This document shows positions 22,761 to 30,368 of a DNA stretch of 36,938 bases, one piece after another. The stretch is from an uncultured Eubacteriales bacterium. GTDB lineage: Bacteria; Bacillota; Clostridia; Monoglobales; Monoglobaceae. The notes under the pieces were generated by a model, which saw nothing but the letters and a program-made list of their open reading frames with translations, was not told where the DNA came from and did not search any database. Each line of letters starts with the position of its first letter. The first letter of the stretch is position 1. The position numbers and the translations under genes are program-made. The DNA is taken from NCBI GenBank assembly GCA_900542675.1, contig UQOT01000009.1:1-36938 (forward strand). The letters are read 5' to 3'.

Positions 22761-22780
22761 AACATTAATATGCACTACCC

Positions 22781-22830
22781 TGTGTATAGTGAGCGCCGAG
22801 GTCGTCGTTCCCTACAAACCTAATCCCTAC
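22781..22830. repeat. Palindromic repeat family B, short form, inside the trp operon
   Basis: TGTGTATAGTGAGCGCCGAG leads into GTCGTCGTTCCCTACA (to 22816). This is a degenerate left end and an intact right end of the family B palindrome. The following CCTACAAACCTAATCCCTA (22811-22829) is repeated exactly at 26675-26693 at the end of another copy, so the flank belongs to the element. No open frame is present in 22680-22847. Confidence 0.7.
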
Positions 22831-22847
22831 GCTCAGGAGAACATAAA

Positions 22848-23642
22848 ATGAATATACTTGAAAAAATAACAGCAAAAAAGAAATTATATTTAGAAAACAC
22901 AAAGCAGAAAGTATCATACAAGATCCTGCGTGAGAATGTAGAGAAATCGTTCGGAAAGCGCACGGTTATTGATTTTTACTCCGCGCTTAAGGATTACGAA
23001 AAAATTTCGATTATCGCCGAGGTAAAAAAGGCGTCTCCGTCAAAGGGGATTATTCGCCCGGATATGAACCACACCGAGGTTGCGCGCGAGTACCTTAAAT
23101 CTGACGTGCAGGCAATGTCAGTGTTGACCGAGACCGATTTCTTTCTGGGAAAGCCCGAGTTCTTAAGCGATATCAGAAAAATCAGCAATATTCCGCTGCT
23201 GCGTAAGGATTTTATAATCGACGACTACCAGATTTACGAGGCGTATCTGCTCGGCGCGGACGCAATTTTGCTTATTGCCGCAATTTTAGACGACCGCACT
23301 ATGGCGGAATTTAAGTCTGCGGCGGGGTCGCTCGGGCTTAAATGTCTTGTCGAGGTTCATGAAAGCGAGGAATTAAAACGTGCCCAGAATATCGGCGCGG
23401 AGATACTCGGTGTTAACAACCGCAATCTTAAGACGTTCGATGTCAGCCTTAATACGAGCGAAAAATTATTCGCTGAAATCGAGGATATGAATAATAAGGT
23501 TATCGTATCTGAGAGCGGAATAAAGACCGCTGCGGACCTAAAATATCTCCAAAGTATCGGCGCTGACGCGGCGCTCATCGGTGAGACGTTTGTGCGTGAG
23601 AAAAGTGTGTCGGGCGCGGTGAGTAAAATCCGCGGATATTAA
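22848..23642 (+). CDS. trpC: Indole-3-glycerol-phosphate synthase
   Basis: It closes the indole ring of CdRP, releasing CO2 and water. This TIM-barrel protein has 264 residues. Catalytic and phosphate-binding motifs are AEVKKASPSKG, LLRKDFIIDDYQI, LVEVHESEEL, ILGVNNRNLKTF and VSESGI. AGGAGA lies before the ATG. It is a stand-alone enzyme, not fused to TrpF. Confidence 0.97.
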   Translation: MNILEKITAKKKLYLENTKQKVSYKILRENVEKSFGKRTVIDFYSALKDYEKISIIAEVKKASPSKGIIRPDMNHTEVAREYLKSDVQAMSVLTETDFFLGKPEFLSDIRKISNIPLLRKDFIIDDYQIYEAYLLGADAILLIAAILDDRTMAEFKSAAGSLGLKCLVEVHESEELKRAQNIGAEILGVNNRNLKTFDVSLNTSEKLFAEIEDMNNKVIVSESGIKTAADLKYLQSIGADAALIGETFVREKSVSGAVSKIRGY

Positions 23643-23646
23643 AATA

Positions 23647-23675
23647 TTGACGAAAACCGCCGTACGGTGTATAAT
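23647..23675 (+). promoter_or_regulatory. Internal trp promoter upstream of trpF
   Basis: TTGACG (23647-23652), 17 bp and TATAAT (23670-23675), in the 78-bp gap between trpC and trpF. The spacer contains the palindrome CCGTACGG, which could be an operator. It would let trpF-trpB-trpA be expressed independently of the leader attenuator. Confidence 0.65.
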
Positions 23676-23720
23676 AGAAAGGTCAGGGATTAAACAGGTT
23701 CCGGCAAAGGAAAGTGAAAA

Positions 23721-24350
23721 ATGCAGGAAACAAAAATAAAAATTTGTGGGCTGTACCGCTGTGCTGATATTGAATATGTCAACCGCGCGATGCCCGACTA
23801 TGCGGGATTTATATTTTATTCGAGGAGCTACCGTTACGTCAGCACGTATTTTGCGGCTGAGCTAATCGGGCGGCTTAACAAAAATATCAAAGCGGTCGGG
23901 GTGTTTGTAAATACCAAGCCCGAAAAGATTGCGAAAATTGCCGAAAATGCGGGGCTTGATATAATACAGCTCCACGGCGATGAGACAAATGCCGAGATTG
24001 ACGAGGTACGCAGGCTGTGCGGCGGCATATCCGAGGTGTGGAAGGCGGTCAGGATAAAAGACAGCTTCAGCGCGGATATGCTTAAAAATATAAGCCACGC
24101 AGACAAGTTTTTGGCGGATACATATGTCGAGGGCTACGGCGGGCGCGGCAAAAAGTTTGACATTCGTCTTATAAAAAGCATTTCGCGCGAAAAGCTGATA
24201 GTTGCGGGCGGAATTAATATATCGAATATAAAATCCGTGATAGATACGCTCGGTCCGTATGCGGTTGATATAAGCTCGGGAGTCGAGACAAACGGCGTCA
24301 AGGACAGAGATAAGATTTTAGATTTAGTTAACTTAGTAAGACAGAGATAG
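23721..24350 (+). CDS. trpF: Phosphoribosylanthranilate isomerase
   Basis: It performs the Amadori rearrangement of phosphoribosylanthranilate to CdRP. The 209-residue TIM barrel has the catalytic Cys in KICGLYR, then YAGFIFYSRSYRYV, IQLHGDE, the catalytic Asp region LADTYVEGYGGRGKKFD, VAGGIN and the phosphate-binding VDISSGVETNGVKD. AAAGGAAAG lies before the ATG. It is first behind the internal promoter. Confidence 0.96.
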   Translation: MQETKIKICGLYRCADIEYVNRAMPDYAGFIFYSRSYRYVSTYFAAELIGRLNKNIKAVGVFVNTKPEKIAKIAENAGLDIIQLHGDETNAEIDEVRRLCGGISEVWKAVRIKDSFSADMLKNISHADKFLADTYVEGYGGRGKKFDIRLIKSISREKLIVAGGINISNIKSVIDTLGPYAVDISSGVETNGVKDRDKILDLVNLVRQR

Positions 24351-24373
24351 TTTTTTGAAAGGAATTTTAGTAT

Positions 24374-25567
24374 ATGCAAAACAACAAACCCGGCAGATTT
24401 GGGCTCTACGGCGGGCAGTATGCCCCCGAGACCTTGATGTTTGCCTTAGATGAGCTTGATGCGGCATACAAGAAATATAAGGACGATCCGGATTTTAAGC
24501 GGGAGCTTAAGTATTATTTAAACGAATACGCGGGCAGACCGTCGCGGCTTTACTATGCGGAGCAGATGACGAAGGATTTGGGCGGCGCCAAGGTCTACTT
24601 AAAGCGCGAGGACTTAAATCATACCGGAGCGCACAAGATAAATAACGTGTTGGGTCAGGTGCTGCTTGCCAAGCGTATGGGAAAGAAGAAAATCATCGCC
24701 GAAACCGGAGCCGGACAGCACGGCGTTGCGTCGGCAACCGCTGCGGCATTGTTCGGTCTCGAGTGCGAGGTTTATATGGGTAAGGAGGACATAAAGCGCC
24801 AGGAGCTTAACGTATTCCGTATGGAGCTTTTGGGCGCGGGTGTTCACCCTGTCACTTCGGGTACTATGGTGCTCAAGGATGCGTGCAGTGAAGCTATGCG
24901 TGCGTGGGCTGCACACGCCGACGATACATTCTATGTTCTCGGCTCGGCAGTCGGCCCGCACCCGTATCCGACAATAGTACGCGATTTTCAGCGTGTAATC
25001 GGCAGTGAGATTAAAGAACAGCTTATGGAAAAAGAGGGAAAGCTTCCAAATGCTGTGTTCGCCTGTGTGGGCGGCGGAAGCAACGCAATCGGTACCTTCT
25101 ATGATTTTATAGACGACAAGGACGTGCGCCTTATCGGAGCGGAAGCGGCTGGTGACGGAGTTGAAACAGAGCGTCACGCGGCGACAGTATCACGCGGCAA
25201 TGTGGGTGTACTGCACGGTATGAAGTCGCTGTTTCTTCAGGACAACCGCGGCGGAATTATGGAGGTTTATTCCATATCAGCAGGGCTTGACTACCCCGGA
25301 ATAGGACCCGAGCACGCGTATTTGAATGATATGGGGCGCGCCGAGTATTATCCGATAACCGACAAAGAAGCGGTTGACGCGTTTTGTTATCTCTCAAGAA
25401 CCGAGGGCATTATTCCTGCGATTGAGAGCTCTCACGCGGTGGCTCAGGCGCTTAAAATGATACCTAAGATGGGCAAAGACGAGATTGCCGTCATCACAAT
25501 TTCCGGCAGAGGCGACAAGGACGTAAAGTCGGTTGCCCGTTATATGGGGGTGGAAATCAATGACTGA
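24374..25567 (+). CDS. trpB: Tryptophan synthase beta chain
   Basis: This PLP enzyme joins indole, channelled from TrpA, to serine. The 397 residues are the standard TrpB1 length. The N-terminus is GRFGLYGGQYAPETLM. The PLP lysine lies in HTGAHKINN, the catalytic Glu in ETGAGQHGVA, the phosphate cup in GGGSNAIG, and SGRGDKD is near the C-terminus. AAAGGAA lies before the ATG. Its stop overlaps the trpA start by 8 bases. Confidence 0.98.
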   Translation: MQNNKPGRFGLYGGQYAPETLMFALDELDAAYKKYKDDPDFKRELKYYLNEYAGRPSRLYYAEQMTKDLGGAKVYLKREDLNHTGAHKINNVLGQVLLAKRMGKKKIIAETGAGQHGVASATAAALFGLECEVYMGKEDIKRQELNVFRMELLGAGVHPVTSGTMVLKDACSEAMRAWAAHADDTFYVLGSAVGPHPYPTIVRDFQRVIGSEIKEQLMEKEGKLPNAVFACVGGGSNAIGTFYDFIDDKDVRLIGAEAAGDGVETERHAATVSRGNVGVLHGMKSLFLQDNRGGIMEVYSISAGLDYPGIGPEHAYLNDMGRAEYYPITDKEAVDAFCYLSRTEGIIPAIESSHAVAQALKMIPKMGKDEIAVITISGRGDKDVKSVARYMGVEIND

Positions 25568-26357
25568 TAACAGAATAGATTTATGCTTTAAAAAGCTGCG
25601 TGAGAATAATCAAAAGGCGCTTATTACCTTTATAACAATGGGCGACCCGGATATTGAAACCTCAAAAGAATTGGTTCTTCAAATGGAAAAGAGCGGCGCG
25701 AGCCTTATTGAGCTCGGCGTTCCGTTTTCAGACCCGATGGCGGAAGGTCCCGTTATACAGGAGGCAAACGTCCGCGCACTTAAAAACGATATTAATTTAG
25801 ACAAAATATTCGACGCGGTAAGCGATTTGCGAAATAAAACTCAGATACCGCTTGTGTATTTGATGTATTATAACTCGCTTTTGACATACGGTATAGAAAA
25901 GTTTTTCACCCGCTGCTCAGAGTGCGGAGTGGACGGCGTGATTATTCCCGACCTCCCGTTTGAGGAGAGCGGCGAAATTTATGATTATACCGTAAAATAC
26001 GGCGTTTATCAGATATCTATGGTGTCGCCCACATCATCAGACGAGCGAATGAAAAAGATATGCACCGGGGCTAACGGCTTTTTATATTGCGTATCGTCTC
26101 TCGGCGTGACGGGCGTAAGAGAAGGATTTTCAACAGATTTTGATAATATGTTTAATAGGTTAAGCAGTTTTTCCGATATCCCGAAGTGTATAGGCTTCGG
26201 CATATCAAAGCCTGAGCATATCAGCACGCTGAAGCACTACTGCGACGGTTTAATTGTCGGCAGCGCAATAGTAAGACAGGTAGAAAGCGGCAAAACCCCG
26301 CAGGAAAAAATCACAAATGTCAGCGCAAAAACAAAAGAGCTCGCCGCCGCACTCTAA
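25560..26357 (+). CDS. trpA: Tryptophan synthase alpha chain
   Basis: It cleaves indole-3-glycerol phosphate to indole and glyceraldehyde-3-phosphate. The TIM barrel has 265 residues. I start it at the ATG at 25560, which overlaps the trpB stop and follows GGGGGTGG; the frame opens nine codons earlier. The catalytic loop reads ELGVPFSDPMAEGPVIQ. The Glu matching Salmonella Glu49 is present, but the position of Asp60 (usually LADGP) is Glu. Further motifs are YNSLLTYG, DGVIIPDLP, and phosphate-binding GFGIS and VGSAIV. It is the last gene of the set. Confidence 0.96.
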   Translation: MTDNRIDLCFKKLRENNQKALITFITMGDPDIETSKELVLQMEKSGASLIELGVPFSDPMAEGPVIQEANVRALKNDINLDKIFDAVSDLRNKTQIPLVYLMYYNSLLTYGIEKFFTRCSECGVDGVIIPDLPFEESGEIYDYTVKYGVYQISMVSPTSSDERMKKICTGANGFLYCVSSLGVTGVREGFSTDFDNMFNRLSSFSDIPKCIGFGISKPEHISTLKHYCDGLIVGSAIVRQVESGKTPQEKITNVSAKTKELAAAL

Positions 26358-26432
26358 TATAAAATGCAAGCGGTAATTCAGGTGATAAGTCTATCATTGC
26401 AAAAAAGTGCAAACCCCGGTAGGAATGGGCAT

Positions 26433-26461
26433 TTGCGCCAAAGTATATGGGAAAGGCGCAA
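26433..26461 (+). other. Hairpin downstream of trpA
   Basis: TTGCGCC (26433-26439) pairs with GGCGCAA (26455-26461). No T-run follows, so it may only stabilise the mRNA end. The word TGCGCCAAA also occurs at 22734 in the trpD-trpC gap. Confidence 0.4.
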
Positions 26462-26487
26462 TACATACTATATTCATTAAAATATTC

Positions 26488-26695
26488 GTAGGGAACGACG
26501 ACTTCGGCGTTCCGTGCCAAACCAATGTGAGGCGTTAGTCCCGTATTATATAGCGCCAACCGTTACCGTGCACGGAGCGCCGAAATGCATATTCATATGA
26601 AAGGCATTGCATACGATAGTATACAATCGCTATTGTCTGCCAACACACTGCGTTTGCGGCCACGGTCGATACTTCCTACAAACCTAATCCCTAAC
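26488..26695. repeat. MITE-like repeat family B long form, copy 2, with an insertion
   Basis: GTAGGGAACGACGACTTCGG starts the element. The interior (AAACCAATGTGAGGC, ATTATATAGCGCCAACC, GCACGGAGCGCCGA) follows copy 1 at 269-384 nearly in step. The right end (GGTCGATACTTCCTACA, to 26680) is displaced by about 75 bp of extra sequence with small internal palindromes. The flank AACCTAATCCCTA is shared with the copy in the trp operon. The surrounding 26358-26773 contains no open frame that I can support. Confidence 0.65.
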
Positions 26696-26711
26696 TTTAC
26701 CGACATTTAAC

Positions 26712-26740
26712 TTTACATATTTAATAAAAGAGCGTATAAT
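26712..26740 (+). promoter_or_regulatory. Promoter of ppk-mgtE
   Basis: TTTACA (26712-26717), 17 bp and TATAAT (26735-26740), 33 bp before the chosen ppk start. No clear Pho-box is seen. Confidence 0.75.
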
Positions 26741-26773
26741 ATATTTATACCACGCAAAAGGAGTATGATTTAT

Positions 26774-28921
26774 ATGGGCGACGGCAATAAGCGTGATTAT
26801 AAATATATGCAAAACCGCGAGCTGTCGTGGCTGCGTTTTAACGAGCGTGTGCTTGATGAGGCGGTTTGTCCTGAGGTGCCGCTGTATGAGCGGCTTAAAT
26901 TTATTGCTATATTCGTAAGCAATCTTGACGAATTCTTTATGGTCAGGGTCGGCAGCCTTTTTGACCTTGCCATTGCGGACAAAAAGGCGATAGACAGCAA
27001 GACCGGTATGACGCCCAGGGAGCAGCTCTCAAAAATCTATGGCGCTGTATCTCCGCTCTATAAATTAAAGGATAATATTTATAAAGAGGTTAACAAAAGC
27101 CTTAAAAGATATAATATATATCACTTAACGCAGAAGGATTTGACCGCGGACGAGGTCAAGTTCGTCCGCGATTATTTTGTAAGCTACATTCAGCCGATAC
27201 TTTCGCCGCAGCTGTTGGACGAACATCACCCGTTTCCGTTCATCGCGTCAAAGCAGATGTGCGCAGTGTGCAAAATAAAGCACAAAAAGGCGGAATACAT
27301 CGGCATTGTCACGGTTCCGCCGAGCCTGCCGCCCGTGCTGTATATGCCCGGCAGCGAAATCAGGTATATCCACATCGAGGACATAATTTGTATGTACCTT
27401 GAGAGTGTGTTTGAAGGCTATGAAATAAGCGATAAAAACGTGTTCTGCGCGACAAGGAACGCGGACATCAACCCCGACGATGAGGCGTACGAGGTAAACG
27501 AAGATTTTCGCAGCAAAATGAAAAAAATGCTCAAAAAGCGCAAGAGGCTTGCCGTGGTGCGTATTGAGGCAGCCGCGGAGCTTGAAGGATATACAAAAAG
27601 ACTTCTGCTTGACAAGCTCGGACTCTCTGAAAATCAGATTTTTATTACCAAATCGCCTATTTCGATGGGGTACGTATTCGGTATTGAGGCGCGTATGAGC
27701 GATGAGCAGCGCAAAGAACTGTGCTATCCCGAATTTGAGCCGCAGCACACGCACGGCGAAATTATGGCGGGTACGGCGAGCGAGGACGTTATATTCTCGT
27801 ATCCGTACGAGAGTATGGACCCGTTTGTCGATATGATAAAGCGCGCGGCGAAGGATCCCGACGTACTGTCGATTAAGATTACGATATACCGCCTTGCGAA
27901 AAATGCCAAGCTCATTCAGCATCTTTGCACTGCCGCGGAAAACGGCAAGGAGGTGCTCACGCTTTTGGAGCTGCGGGCGAGATTTGACGAGCAGAACAAT
28001 ATCGACTGGTCGGAAAAGCTTGAGCAGGCGGGCTGCAGAATTGTCTACGGTCTTGACAATTACAAGGTTCATTCAAAGGTCTGCCTTATCACAAGAGAGA
28101 TAAACGGCGAAATGCACTATACCACACAGATTGGAACCGGGAACTATAACGAAAAGACTGCAAAGCAGTACACGGATTTTTCATTTATAACGCAGGACAG
28201 AGAGATTGGCGAGGACGCAGTAAATTTTTTCAACAACATCTCGATATCCAACCTGCACGGTGAATACAAGCACCTTTGGGTCGCGCCGAATGCTATGAAA
28301 AATCGGATTATCGAGTATATAAACCGCGAGATAGAAAAGGGCAAGGACGGCAGAATATTTATGAAGGTAAACTCTGTCACCGATAAAAAGATAATCGTAA
28401 AACTGCACGAGGCAAGCGAGGCGGGTGTTAAAGTCACTATGCTTGTGCGCGGAATATGCTGTCTCCTCCCGGGAATTCCCGGAATGACCGAAAATATAAC
28501 GGTGTACAGCATAGTCGGCAGATATCTTGAGCATTCAAGAATATACAGCTTCGGCGACGGCGACGAGCAGGCACTGTTTATAGCATCTGCCGATATAATG
28601 ACGCGGAATATGGATAAGCGCGTTGAAGTCGGATGCCCTATATATTCACCGAAAATCAAAAAAATTATAAATCACTATATAGACGTATGCCTGAGCGATA
28701 CGGTTAAGATACGTGTCCTCGGCAGTGACGGAAAGTACGTTAAGAAATCGGACGCAAAAACTACCGTAAACGCGCAGGAGGTTTTAATGCGCGAAGCTGC
28801 TGAGCAGGCGGCTAAAAATGCGGCTAAGGAATCTGAAAAGCCCGCTGCGCATAAGCACGGTTTTTGGCGCAGAAAATATAAACAGCTTATTACTAAGCTC
28901 TATAATAATTTAAAGGAATAA
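26774..28921 (+). CDS. ppk: Polyphosphate kinase 1
   Basis: PPK1 reversibly makes polyphosphate from ATP. I start it at the ATG at 26774, ten bases after AAAGGAG; an in-frame ATG at 26765 sits directly against that site. The 715 residues include the N-terminal NRELSWLRFNERVLDEA, the catalytic autophosphorylated His433 in NYKVHSKVCL, and a second conserved His587 in YLEHSRIYSFG. IGTGNYNEKTAKQYTDFSF is also typical. After the usual end a short Ala/Lys-rich, basic tail follows. It lies 15 bp before mgtE, an operon that couples polyphosphate and Mg2+ handling. Confidence 0.97.
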   Translation: MGDGNKRDYKYMQNRELSWLRFNERVLDEAVCPEVPLYERLKFIAIFVSNLDEFFMVRVGSLFDLAIADKKAIDSKTGMTPREQLSKIYGAVSPLYKLKDNIYKEVNKSLKRYNIYHLTQKDLTADEVKFVRDYFVSYIQPILSPQLLDEHHPFPFIASKQMCAVCKIKHKKAEYIGIVTVPPSLPPVLYMPGSEIRYIHIEDIICMYLESVFEGYEISDKNVFCATRNADINPDDEAYEVNEDFRSKMKKMLKKRKRLAVVRIEAAAELEGYTKRLLLDKLGLSENQIFITKSPISMGYVFGIEARMSDEQRKELCYPEFEPQHTHGEIMAGTASEDVIFSYPYESMDPFVDMIKRAAKDPDVLSIKITIYRLAKNAKLIQHLCTAAENGKEVLTLLELRARFDEQNNIDWSEKLEQAGCRIVYGLDNYKVHSKVCLITREINGEMHYTTQIGTGNYNEKTAKQYTDFSFITQDREIGEDAVNFFNNISISNLHGEYKHLWVAPNAMKNRIIEYINREIEKGKDGRIFMKVNSVTDKKIIVKLHEASEAGVKVTMLVRGICCLLPGIPGMTENITVYSIVGRYLEHSRIYSFGDGDEQALFIASADIMTRNMDKRVEVGCPIYSPKIKKIINHYIDVCLSDTVKIRVLGSDGKYVKKSDAKTTVNAQEVLMREAAEQAAKNAAKESEKPAAHKHGFWRRKYKQLITKLYNNLKE

Positions 28922-28936
28922 AAGGAGGCGGAACCT

Positions 28937-30322
28937 ATGGAAGAGAAAAGAACCACTCTTGATGAACTCAGGGAGACTGCTGCCGAGCTTGTTAAAGAGC
29001 GTAGGTTCGGCAAGCTTCGGGAGGTGCTCACGGTAAACGAGCCCGCGGACGTCGCGGCATTTTTAAGTGAAGCCGGAGAGAGCGACGAGAGACTTCTGCC
29101 TATCATATTCCGCGTTTTGCCGAAGGAGCTTGCCGCTGAAACGTTTGTTGAGATGGACAGCGGTGAACAGGAGCTGCTTATTAATGCGTTCAGTGACCGC
29201 GAGCTTAAAGATGTTATAGATGAGCTGTTTGTCGATGACGCGGTTGATATTATAGAGGAAATGCCCGCCAATGTGGTAAAGCGTATCTTAAAGCACACCG
29301 ACCCTGAGACGCGCAACAGCATAAATCAGATACTGCGCTATCCAAAGGACAGTGCGGGCAGCATTATGACAACCGAGTACGTCACGCTGCGACCCGATAT
29401 GACGGTGTCGGAGTCGTTTGACAAAATCCGCCGCACGGGTGTTGATAAAGAGACAATCTACATTTGCTATGTCACCAATCCCAAGCGTCAGCTGTTGGGA
29501 CTTGTCTCAGTCAGGGATTTGCTCCTGTCGCCGTATAACACGACGATTGAGTCGATTATGGAGCAAAATATAATCAGCGTTGCAACTCACGAGGATAAAG
29601 AAGAGGTTGCGCGAAAATTCGATAAATACGACTTTATCTCGCTTCCTGTCGTTGATAACGAATACCGCCTTGTCGGAATTGTAACATTCGACGACGCTAT
29701 CGACGTTATTCGGGAGGAAAATACCGAGGATATTCAGAAGATGGGCGCTATTCAGCCGTCGGAGGAGAATTATTTTAAGACCTCAGCGGTGATGCACGCC
29801 AAAAACAGAATTTTGTGGCTGCTGTTTCTTATGCTGTCCGCGACTGTGACGGGAAGTATTATAGAAAGATACGAGTCGGCGTTTACCGCGGTGCCGATAC
29901 TTGTGTCGTTTATCCCTATGCTGACGGGTACGGGCGGAAACTGCGGCTCGCAGAGCTCCGCGATGATTATCCGCGGTCTCGCACTCGGCGAGATAAATTC
30001 ACGCGATATTTTGCGTGTTATTTTAAAGGAATTTGCTGTGGCGCTTATGGTCGGCGTTCTTCTTGCCGCCGTAAACGCAGTGAGGATTTTTATAATGTAC
30101 CGCGGCGACGACCCGATATTTTTGTCGCTTGTCACCGGACTGAGCCTTATCGGCACGGTAATAATCGCAAAAATACTCGGCGGCACTCTGCCGATACTTG
30201 CGAAGATGTGCCGGTTAGACCCCGCACTTATGGCATCGCCGCTTATTACAACAATAGTAGACACCTGTTCGATAACAATATTTTTTAACGTCGCCCTCTT
30301 TATAATGAGCGTGATGATGTAA
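28937..30322 (+). CDS. mgtE: Magnesium transporter MgtE
   Basis: MgtE is a Mg2+-gated Mg2+ channel of the cytoplasmic membrane. The 461 residues show the acidic N-domain (about 1-130), a CBS pair (about 135-260; MTTEYVTLRPD, LVSVRDLLLS, EEVARKFDKYDFISLPVVD) and five C-terminal membrane segments. The pore signature is PMLTGTGGNCGSQSSAMIIRGLALGEI. GGAGG lies before the ATG. In many bacteria an M-box riboswitch precedes mgtE; here it sits behind ppk with no room for one. A hairpin terminator built from a family A repeat follows. Confidence 0.97.
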   Translation: MEEKRTTLDELRETAAELVKERRFGKLREVLTVNEPADVAAFLSEAGESDERLLPIIFRVLPKELAAETFVEMDSGEQELLINAFSDRELKDVIDELFVDDAVDIIEEMPANVVKRILKHTDPETRNSINQILRYPKDSAGSIMTTEYVTLRPDMTVSESFDKIRRTGVDKETIYICYVTNPKRQLLGLVSVRDLLLSPYNTTIESIMEQNIISVATHEDKEEVARKFDKYDFISLPVVDNEYRLVGIVTFDDAIDVIREENTEDIQKMGAIQPSEENYFKTSAVMHAKNRILWLLFLMLSATVTGSIIERYESAFTAVPILVSFIPMLTGTGGNCGSQSSAMIIRGLALGEINSRDILRVILKEFAVALMVGVLLAAVNAVRIFIMYRGDDPIFLSLVTGLSLIGTVIIAKILGGTLPILAKMCRLDPALMASPLITTIVDTCSITIFFNVALFIMSVMM

Positions 30323-30342
30323 CGTGGCGGCACCAACCGTAG

Positions 30343-30368
30343 GGGCGGATATTATCCGCCCGCTTTTT
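30343..30368 (+). terminator. mgtE terminator formed by palindromic repeat family A
   Basis: GGGCGGATATTATCCGCCC (30343-30361) folds into a 9-bp stem and is followed by GCTTTTTT, a good intrinsic terminator 20 bp after the mgtE stop. The palindrome is identical to the copy at 34005-34023 and, preceded by GTAG, belongs to the same repeat family. Confidence 0.75.

Noticed and set aside
26590..26606. Third parS-like site (ATTCATATGAAAGG)
   Set aside because: Only the central CATATGAA matches; the outer TGTTT/AAACA bases are missing, so it is a chance palindrome within the repeat.
26358..26773. Possible insertion-sequence remnant in the trpA-ppk gap
   Set aside because: Only the family B repeat and small palindromes are present; no transposase fragment or clear target duplication could be seen.
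27248..28072. 274-codon open frame opposite ppk
   Set aside because: Shadow frame of the long, higher-G+C ppk gene; composition is His/Arg/Val-rich without motifs and the sense frame is an unmistakable PPK1.
28922..28936. M-box magnesium riboswitch before mgtE
   Set aside because: Only 15 bp separate ppk and mgtE, too short for a riboswitch, and the gap upstream of ppk shows no M-box-like core.
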